A stretch of 64,000 bases of DNA from Anaspis maculata (lineage: Eukaryota > Arthropoda > Insecta > Coleoptera > Scraptiidae), in the NCBI GenBank assembly GCA_949128115.1, contig CASBRS010000009.1:62001-126000 (forward strand), in the 5' to 3' direction. The position numbers and the translations under genes were made by a program. Below are positions 55,995 through 64,000 of the stretch, piece after piece (within the stretch, counting starts at the first letter, position 1; each line of letters opens with the position of its first letter). The notes beneath the pieces were generated by a model. The model did not search any database, was not told the DNA's origin, and saw only the letters and a list, made by a program, of their open reading frames with translations.

Positions 55995-55999
55995 GTGAT

Positions 56000-56755
56000 A
56001 CATCAATACATCACTGATGTGAACATCATCAGGCTACGAAAACCTTGGAGCGCTTGGGGACTTGTATCCTTGGTAACCTTTTATTGCAATAATCGTAACC
56101 AAAGCTTCACACTAACCTCGGGTTCCACCAAACTTTTATCAACGCTTTTATCACTCTGATAGTAACTAAGCAACTGGCAATTCTATTGGCTGGTGCATAG
56201 CAACTATCAGCGTGATAGATTCAGTCTCCTCTTGAAATTTTGGTTGAACCCGATATAAGGCCAAAACCTTCGTTTTTCGGCTATTTTTTTTACATTTGGA
56301 GAAACTTTGTCTAACTTTGATCAGCTGTACCTCGGTTAATATTGGGTCTAAAAACTCGTTTCACCAACCAAATTTCAGCAAATTTAATGCTCTACAACTA
56401 TGTAATGCTATGGTACACAAAATATGCTTAGTTTACCAGATATAAGCAAAAATCTGAAAAAAGTCCGAAAATTATGAGGTCTTTGCCCCCCTCAAGTTAG
56501 CACAGGGTCCTCGAGGTCGAAAACTTAGGATAGACATCCTAGAGTACCCTCAAACCACCTGTCAAAATTCCATTAACTTCGGATTACTTTCCAGCGAGCT
56601 TTCCAGCTACCCCCTCTATTTTTCATTATATCGACTGGACTATACTGGGATTGGACAGACTGAAATCCATTTGATCCCGTATTAGCGTTAATTGCGTATT
56701 ATTTTTCTGGTACAACCTAGCGTGAATGTGAATTTGAAATAGGAATGAATTTCAG
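56000..56755. other. Presumed intron upstream of DUF229 exon
   Basis: No open frame of note. Contains a small MITE (56119-56252) and ends at the TTTCAG acceptor of the next exon. Confidence 0.5.
56119..56252. mobile_element. Short MITE with GGGTTCCACCAAA ends
   Basis: It begins CGGGTTCCACCAAA and ends with the near complement TTTTGGTTGAACCCG. The same terminal motif bounds the 231-bp element at 61898-62128. A further inner inverted pair is TATCACTCTGATAGT / ACTATCAGCGTGATA. Confidence 0.6.
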
Positions 56756-58349
56756 CATACCTGATCGACCTTCCCAAGTGCAAAATACCATACATTGAAG
56801 TCTTTAGCGATGAAGCAAAACAGTACTCAAAACCAATAGACTATAAGAACTGTACGGATCGAGAGCTGCTGACGTGGATTGACGACAAACATTTGCACGT
56901 AAGAGAAGATTTAATCACGTTATACGTCGACGATGTCAAAAATTTGGAATGTTGCTATTCCAAAGTCACAAGACAAACGACAGGAGATCCCGACAACGGA
57001 GTGAAGTAAGTAGTTTCTAGTAGGTACGCAAGTTGCAACTTCTAGCAGTTTTTTTTCAAGGATCTCTGACTGTACGGCGTTCAGCTACACCGAATCGATT
57101 CCAATTGACAATGATCCCGTAATGGTAACATGCACAGACATGACTAAAAAAGCCAAAACCGTGTATGAAAACGTGCATTCGTCTATCGTAATCACGGAAG
57201 ATGTCAAAGAAAAGTTCAAAAGAATCCCGCCGAACGCAAAGCCCATCAGCGTTTTGTTTGTAGTCCTCGATAGCGTTTCCAGACTAAATCTTATCCGCAC
57301 CATGAGCAACACGTACGCCTACCTAAAAGACAATGAATTCATCGAAATGATAGATAGGTTACAGTAAAATAAACGAAGACCTTTTCCCAAACTTCATGGC
57401 TCTCTTGACCGGGTTCAACCTCGACCAGTCGCACGATCACTGCAATAGTACTGCCATCGATGGTTTCGACAAATGCCCGATGATTTGGTACGACTACAGA
57501 GATTTGGGCTATGCAACCGCTTAGGCAGAAGACTACTTCAACATTACCACTTTCAACTACAACGGACTTCACGGCTTCCAAGAATTTCCCACGGACTACT
57601 ATTTTCGTGCCCATATTGGCGCCGCTGAAAAACTGGAAATTCAACACATCGCCCACGACTTCGGCCCGTACTGTGCGGGCCCCGAGACTGAAGGCGAGCG
57701 AATCTTGAACAACGCCAAAGATTTCGCGATGACCTTCAAAGGAATGCCCAGTTTCGGAATATTTTGGATGAACACTTTCAGCCACAATGAGTTGAACTTG
57801 CCGTTCAGCATGGACATGAAAGTGAAGGAGTTTTTCGAAGATATCAAGTCGAACGGGATCTTTGACGAGAGCATCGTTGTGTTTCTTGCAGATCACGGTG
57901 TGCGAATCGGTGGAATTGGAGCGACGAAGACTGGCTGGTTCGAGGAAAGGTTGCCCATGAACCTCATTTCGATACCGAAATGGTTCCGCAACGAGTTTCC
58001 GGACGAATGCGAAGCTTTACTGTTCAATTCTGACAAATTCACCAACACATTCGACTTCCACATGACTTTGCAGCATATCCTGACGCTTTCCGGTTTCAAT
58101 AATTACACGATCAAACCTAGCGAAGGTTGTCCAGACTTTCAGTCGTGGTTCGAGCGGGTGCCAGTGGACAGGGATTGCAATATATCTGGAGTTGCACCAG
58201 AATGGTGCACTTGCGTTGGCGCTTTGAACGACACCATTGCTGAGACAAAGGCTGTTATTTACGTAAACAACGCCACAGAATTAGTAATGAAGGCATTGGG
58301 TCTAATTACGGTAGCTCTTGTAATTGAAACAGTATTGTTATTCTGTTGA
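56756..58349 (+). pseudogene. DUF229 (sulfatase-fold) protein, 3' exons, disrupted
   Basis: Exon 56756-57005 begins after TTTCAG and encodes L-P-K-C-K-I-P and a C-T-D-R-E block. It ends at GAA|GTAAGT. A 79-bp intron leads to exon 57085-58349 in matching phase. The second exon carries I-S-V-L-F-V-V-L-D-S-V-S-R, the start of the alkaline-phosphatase/sulfatase-like fold, then D-L-F-P-N, W-M-N-T-F-S-H, F-L-A-D-H-G with the metal-site D-H-G, and a C-terminal hydrophobic segment before TGA. These match DUF229, a family of predicted secretory or membrane proteins of unknown activity. Two lesions break it: a frameshift near 57345-57356, just before the G-Y-S-K block, and an in-frame TAG at 57522-57524. 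The sequence is otherwise well preserved, so inactivation is recent or the lesions are assembly errors. The N-terminal exons are not visible; a BEL element sits just upstream. Confidence 0.85.
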
Positions 58350-60479
58350 TTTTGCTATCTTAACGATTGTTACAACAATAGTTTATCGTGAAAATTACAA
58401 TCCCGGGTAAAAATGGCGATATCTGTTCTAATTTGATCAGATCAAATTAATCAGATTTGACCATATAGTCCGGTGGTTGAGCGTTCCAACTATGCATTTT
58501 GAGCTTGAGCAATGCGCTTCTGCGGTTTGATTGGGGGTCCTCAACCTTAATTTCAAGAGTTGGAGACATCGGTGCACTCGATGCGGAGGGGGTCTGTGGG
58601 GGGCCCTTGAAAGTTGAAGGTGCAAGGCTTCCCACCAAATTACCATACCACCACATAATTTCTACTGGGAGGCCATCAAACGACTCTAACCTGTACATTG
58701 ACAACATTTGCCATCATGTCCAAACAGTTCTTGGCACTGAAAAAAATTAATTCTTATGACAGATCAAAAAAAAGTTTCTCTCAATTCTTCATCCCCACAA
58801 CGAATAAACTGTCAAGTTTGGTTTCATTTTAGAGTAAACGGCATCCTCTGATTCCATTTACCAAGTCAAAATGTTTGTGAGACCACCATGTAAAGAATGA
58901 CACGCCAAGAAGTGAGCATTTTAAGGCACCTCATTTAACAGTAGTTTCTTGGCTGTTACAAACAATGCTGTTACCAATCGATATGATTGATAATTTTGTT
59001 ATGGATCAATAACTTGAACTCTTTTGTAATGTTAATGCATGTGCATGAAACTCAACACGAGCGTGGAGGCCTGGAATTTTTTTTTCCAGCGGTTGAATTT
59101 ATTTCACGACTACTGAGCGTCAGTTCGCTGGGCTCAGGTAGGGAGCGTTTAAATAGCTTTGGAAGTAAAATTATCATATCTATCTGAAAAGTTGAGTGGC
59201 TCAATTCTGGAAATTGATTTATGAATCATCAATGATTGTTTTGCCTGTCAGTAGCCACATGGGGGTTAACTGCAGAGGTGATGGCTAACGGCGGAGGGCA
59301 TTCAACGTACAAGATTTTATTCTCTGCCACTCCGACAGTTATTTTCGTGGTTCATGAAACTATTTCTTCTCCAAACATAATAGTCTAGGATCTTTTCGGA
59401 TAAAAAGCAATGCTAGAGGCAAGTCATGTTAAAGTTTGGCAACATACGTTTTAAGGGTATTTGGACCCCGCTGAATACGAAAACCATTGTTGCCAAGCCG
59501 AATTTTGCACCGGAAGCCCGCAATGGGGGGGTAAAGGGGAGGGAAGGCCAAAAATCACTATTTTTCACCATTTTTGATGTCGGGACTGCGACCTGTCATC
59601 AACGTGAAGTGAATTACATCATATCTTGATTCACTGAGGTCTTATACTACCATATTGACATACTTACTGTCAAAATTTCTAGAGGGGGAAGACTAGTGGG
59701 GGGAATGTTGACTGTGTAGATGATTCTTCTTTTCTCTCGATTTTGAGTGAATATAAACATGTTTGGTATCGTTTCCGACTAAATTCCATATTCCCTATTC
59801 AACTATGATGTTCAAATTGCAATAGAAGCGAGTTTGAACAAGTTCTACATGATAAAACATGTTTTTTGTCAATATTTTTTTACGTCTTTCAACTGTGTTA
59901 TTTTACTGCAAATCGGCATTTTTTCTCAAAATTCTTGCGTAGTTCGTTAGTCTCATGTATTTACCATAATAAAGGCGTCCAATTAATTTGCCTCTACTTT
60001 TTTAAATATGAAGAAACATTTTTTTTTTGTCGAAATTGTTTGGCCCTACTTTTCAACTTTGTTTTTTGCTGTATGATGTATGTATGATCAAAACTCAAGT
60101 TTTTCATGTTTTAAAAAGTGAAGACACACTTAGTATGTGAATGTATTGTGTAAAATACACCAGACTAACGAATTACGCAAGAATTGTCGAAAAAAACTCC
60201 GATTTGCATTGAGATATCATAATTTATAGAATTAAAAAAAATACGCCAATGAAAGTGAAGAGAACTTGGTGCAACCGAAGGCAGATACGTAGGTACATTA
60301 CCCTAAACGTTAAGTTGAATAATACAATTATTGGTTGTATCATTCACATTTACTACATTCGATTTCAAAATCTCTTAATCTACCTCTTCCCTGTGTATTA
60401 TTAGAGGAATGCAGCTTTTCCGAATATAGGTATAGGTAATAATAATATAGGTACATCTCATGAACGTAAATTTTGAGGA

Positions 60480-60930
60480 GTTGTTCTTTTTTAGAGGTTG
60501 ATGGTAGAGAACACCTGCCCAAGACGTTCGAAAAAGGTAACTTTTCTTGGAGGTTTGATAGAGCATATTTAGAGCATAATCGAACATACCAAAGAAAATT
60601 TTTTTTTGAGCTGAAATAGAACTTCTTAGAGAAGTTGGAGAAAGGTAACCTCAAGGGTAACCTTTGGAGCTTTATAATTTCATAAAACATTTTGAATAAG
60701 TTCTGAAAGCTTGAATGAACATCATAGAGAAGTTGGAAAAAGGTAACCGCTTTGGAGCTTGATAGAACATCTCAAAGAAGTGCAAAAGTGGTAACATTTT
60801 TGGAGCTCAAGAGAACATCACAAAAAAGTTGGAATAAGGTAACCTCTCTGTATCTTAATAGGGCATATGAAAGCCGTTTGGAAGAGGTAACCGTTTCTCG
60901 AGCTCAATAGAACATCTCAGGCCTTTCTGA
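60480..60930. repeat. Degenerate tandem repeat of about 48 bp in the loop of element F
   Basis: Successive units carry GAACATCTCANAGAAGTTGG, a GGTAACC motif and TTTGGAGCT. Starts near 60717, 60765, 60813, 60860 and 60910 give a period of about 48. About eight to nine units, increasingly degenerate to the left. Confidence 0.75.
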
Positions 60931-61897
60931 GAGGACTCTTGCCCACTGGGCATCAGGTTCTGACATGAAAAACTCTTTTTTTGCAAAAAAGTACATTCTA
61001 GAATATCTCAGCTAAGGTTTTCATCATAATTATGAGGTGAAGGACCACAGTTTTTCATCATACAATAAAATAATAGAAAAAAATAAAGTTAAAAAGTAGC
61101 GCCAAACAGTTTTCACAAAAAAATATTTTTCCCATATTTTAAAAGTCAAAGGCACATCAGTTATATGACTGTATTGTGTGAAATACACCAGACTAACGAG
61201 CCACGCAAGAATTTTGAGAAAAAAATGCTGATTTGCAATAAATAATACAGTTCAAAGTGGTAAAAAAATATTGACAAAAAAACATGTTTTATCATCTAAA
61301 ACTTGTTTAAACTTGCTCCTATTGCAATTTTGACACCATAATTAAACTGAGAATATGAAACTTGATAGGAAAAGATACCAAACATGTATATATTCACTCA
61401 AAATCAAGAGAAAAGAAGAATCATCTCCACAGTCAACATTCCCCCCACCAGTCGCCCCCCTATTAAAATTTTGACAGAAATCATGTCAAGATGATAGTAT
61501 AAGACCTTAGTTTACCAAGATACGATGTAATTTACTCCACATTGATGACAGGTCTCAGTCCCGGTATCAAAAATGGTGAAAAATGGTGATTTTTGGTCTT
61601 TCCCCCCCTTTACCCCCCCATTGCGGGCTTCCGGTGCAAAATTCGGCTTGGCAACAATGGTTTTCGTATTCAGCGAGGTCCAAATACCCTTAAAACATTT
61701 GTTGCCAAACTTTAACATGACTTGCCTCTAGAACCACTTTCCAGGCCACTTTTTCAAAAATGATCCTAGTCTATAAGAACACTTACACGTACAAAATGAT
61801 AGCAACCTTGAAGGTTGGTAAAGGAAAAAAGAAAATAACACTTTTAAAGTTGAATGCCCTCCGTCGTCAGTCATGATCCCTGCAGTAATCCCTGCAG

Positions 61898-62128
61898 TGG
61901 GTTCCACCAAAAAATTGAAGAGCGGTTTAAGCTAAACCGAGATTAAACGGACTTTTTTCTGGTCAATGTTGGTAGATTCATTTTGGAAAATACGTTGAAT
62001 TGCGAGTATACCACCCTTTGGTTGATTACTCAGCGTGAATCCTGAATTTACATTGATCATTTGGCAAGAATCCATCAAAATAAATCTCGAGTTAGCTATC
62101 AGCTGGTTAAATATTTTGGTGGAACCCA
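61898..62128. mobile_element. 231-bp MITE in the right arm of element F
   Basis: It begins TGGGTTCCACCAAAA and ends TTTTGGTGGAACCCA, an exact terminal inverted repeat. The opposite arm (near 59265) runs through the same point without it. It also contains GCGGTTTAAGCTAAACCG, an internal near-palindrome. The terminal motif is shared with the MITE at 56119-56252. Confidence 0.8.
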
Positions 62129-62942
62129 CGGCTAGTGACTGTCAAAATAATCTTTAATGATTCTCAAATCAATTTCCAGAATTACGCTACTCAGCTGCAT
62201 GGACAGATATGGAAATTTTGTCCCCAAACCTATTCAAACGCTGCCTGCTTGAGCCCAACAAACTGAGGCTTAGCAAGCGTGAGATAAATTCGACCGCTGG
62301 AGAAAAAATTCTTTCCAGGCCTCCACGCTCGTGTCGAGTTTCATTCACATGCATTACCGTTACAAAAGAGTTCAAGTTCTTGATCCATGACAAAATTATC
62401 AATCATATCGATTGGTAACAGCCAAGAAACTGCTGTTGAATGAGGTGCTTAAAAATGCTCACTTCTTGACGTGCCATTCTTTACATGGTGGTCTCACAAA
62501 CATTTTGACTTGGTAAATGAAATCGAAGGATGCCGTTTACTCTAAAATGACACCAAACTTGACAGTTTATCCGTTGTGGGGATGAAGAATTGAGAAAAAC
62601 TGTTTTTTCCTATCTGTCATAAGAATTAATTTTTTTCAGTGTGAAGAACTGTTTGGACATGGTAACCAATGTTGTGAATGTGAAGGTTAGAGTCGTTTGA
62701 TGACATACAAGTAGGAATTACGTGGTGGTATGGTGATTTGGTGAGAAGCCTCACACCTTCAACTTTCAAGGGCCCCCCAGACCCCCTCCGCATCGAGTGC
62801 ACCGATGTCTCCAACTCTTGAAATTGAGATATGGGGATCCCCAATCGAACCCCAAAAGCGCATTGCTTGAGCCCAAAATGCATAGTTCGAGCTTTTTTTG
62901 GCGCTCAACCACCGTACTTATACTCGAGATTTGGTTTATTAT

Positions 62943-63785
62943 GATCATATACAAAGTGTCCCGGCTAAATCCACCCAGCGCGATTTTCTCAGAAAATATC
63001 AAGGTTACCAAAAAAATTCTCAATAATTGGGGGAAGCCTGACCCTTCAGCCTCCTTTTGAGGGGGTGCCGATGCTTATAGGTGCTCTAGTTTCCAAGAAA
63101 ATGCAGTTTTAATCGAGCGAGTCACAAGAATTCGAAAATTCGTGACCGACAAAGCAAAATACTTCAGAGGGAGAATAAAAAACCCCTTTCTCTGGGCTTT
63201 CCGTTGATGTATCGCCGATGTCTGTACTTTGGTCCAGTAAGCCAGATATTCTGCCTTACAGCCCAGCAAACACAATAGTCGGAGTTCATGACGACGTCAC
63301 CGATCACACACTTGTTGATTTTAACATCAGCCAGTATTCATTGCTATGGTGAATCCAGGTATGGTAAGTGAAAAAGTCCCAGTAACGACTAGTGTTGGAG
63401 TAAACAAGAAGTGTATGATCGGTGACGTCATGAGTTCTGTTATTGTGTTTGCTGGACTGTGAGGCAGAATATCTGGCTTACTGGGCCAGGTACAGACATC
63501 GGCGACACATCAATGGAAAGCCCAGAGAAAGAGGATTTTTTTTATCTTGAGTATTTTGTTTTGTCGATCATGAATCTCCGAATTCTTGTGACTCGCCACT
63601 CGCCCGATTGAAATTGCATTTTCTTGGAAACCAGAGCACCTACAAGACAAGCATCGGCGCCTTCTCGAAAGAAAGCTAAAAGGTCAGGCTTTTCCCCAAT
63701 TGAAAAAAAAATTGTTGCCTTGATATTTCCTGGGAAAATTGCGCTGGATTGTTTTAGCTGAGACACCCTGTATGATTGAATCAAA
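62943..63785. mobile_element. Palindromic element (about 0.84 kb)
   Basis: The left half (62943-63305) and right half (63405-63785) are imperfect reverse complements around a loop of about 100 bp. The tips carry (A)CAAAGTGTCCCGGCTAAA on the left and the complement of ACAGGGTGTCTCAGCTAAA on the right. Clear inner pairs are TAAGCCAGATATTCTGCC and GGCAGAATATCTGGCTTA. No coding capacity seen. Confidence 0.75.
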
Positions 63786-63790
63786 CCATA

Positions 63791-63915
63791 TACAGTATGT
63801 TCATTAAACAATTCAATAATGGGAGGCCGTAGACCGATGATAACCTGGCCGTTTTCGGATCGAATGGCCTGCGTCACAGCCTCCCTTTATTGAAGTTTTT
63901 GATGAACATACGGTA
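63791..63915. mobile_element. 125-bp MITE, copy 2
   Basis: Inverted relative to the copy at 41059-41183 and of equal length, with ends TACAGTATGTTCATTAAA and TGAACATACGGTA and TA at the borders. It lies 5 bp from the end of the preceding palindrome. Confidence 0.85.
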
Positions 63916-64000
63916 TATGAGCATATTAATTAGGCCGAATACGACCAAATATGTTTGCTACGAATCACACATAATCCGGTCAAATATGGTCATATAATGG

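Larger units (their letters stand above)
58468..62917. mobile_element. Foldback element F (about 4.45 kb, arms over 1.5 kb)
   Basis: The left arm (58468 to about 60100) is the reverse complement of the right arm (about 61035-62917). Matching landmarks are GGTGGTTGAGCG at the tips, the GGCCCTTGAAAGTTGAAGGT block near 58600 and its complement near 62760, and the AAACCATTGTTGCCAAGCCG block near 59480 and its complement near 61645. A third partial copy of the inner arm lies at about 60115-60240. The loop holds a tandem repeat, and the right arm carries a 231-bp MITE. No transposase recognised. Confidence 0.8.

Overview
The window is eukaryotic, almost certainly arthropod, and most like an insect. 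Evidence: spliced genes with GT-AG introns; insect-type BEL/Pao, Penelope-like, PIF/Harbinger, CR1/Jockey-group and RTE-like elements; tRNA-headed SINEs; and a scatter of short (T)AGGTAC / GTACCTA runs familiar from Hemiptera and Lepidoptera. A hemipteran is my guess, not a demonstrated assignment. The DNA is AT-rich and gene-poor. It is built mostly from transposable elements nested in one another.

Host-like genes are few and fragmentary: the last exon of a C-type lectin-like protein (about 9.8-10.06 kb, +); one 316-codon exon of a family-92 glycosyltransferase (26.5-27.45 kb, +) ending at a clean splice donor; a THAP zinc-finger exon (41.8-42.0 kb, -); and the 3' two exons of a DUF229 sulfatase-fold gene (56.76-58.35 kb, +), which carries a frameshift and a premature stop.

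Region by region. 1-2.9 kb: no gene seen. 2.9-8.3 kb: a large inverted-repeat element with a second foldback element, a 612-bp palindrome and a retroposed fragment nested inside. 8.4-9.8 kb: another inverted-repeat element carrying a hAT-like MITE. 11.6-11.8 kb: a 30-bp minisatellite. 12.3-14.3 kb: a broken LINE with reverse transcriptase and RNase H. 14.3-18.2 kb: a foldback element with about 760-bp arms and a SINE in its loop. 18.2-19.5 kb: a truncated second copy of the foldback family seen at 3.8-6.0 kb. 20.3-22.3 kb: a TIR element. 23.0-23.5 kb: an RTE-like LINE scrap. 24.5-26.3 kb: two TIR elements touching end to end. 28.0-32.85 kb: a foldback element with a solo LTR in its loop and a Penelope-like fragment in one arm. 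32.9-36.7 kb: a foldback element carrying decayed, duplicated exons of a cysteine-rich gene family. 37.0-38.9 kb: a three-exon Harbinger transposase between two different minisatellites. 39.4-44.4 kb: a SINE, a perfect-stem hairpin, a dispersed 20-nt motif, two MITE-type elements, the THAP exon and an orphan minisatellite terminus. 45.2-56.0 kb: a BEL/Pao retrotransposon with LTRs that look identical and a perfect 5-bp target duplication, interrupted by a full-length LINE with both ORFs open. 58.5-62.9 kb: a foldback element with arms over 1.5 kb. 62.9-63.8 kb: a palindrome, followed by a 125-bp MITE also present at 41.06 kb.

The most striking property is the density of long inverted repeats: about 26 kb, or 40 percent of the window, lies in eight top-level foldback structures. 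Because each has two arms, the intact arm serves as a built-in empty site for insertions in the other arm. This lets several insertions be ordered in time from this sequence alone.
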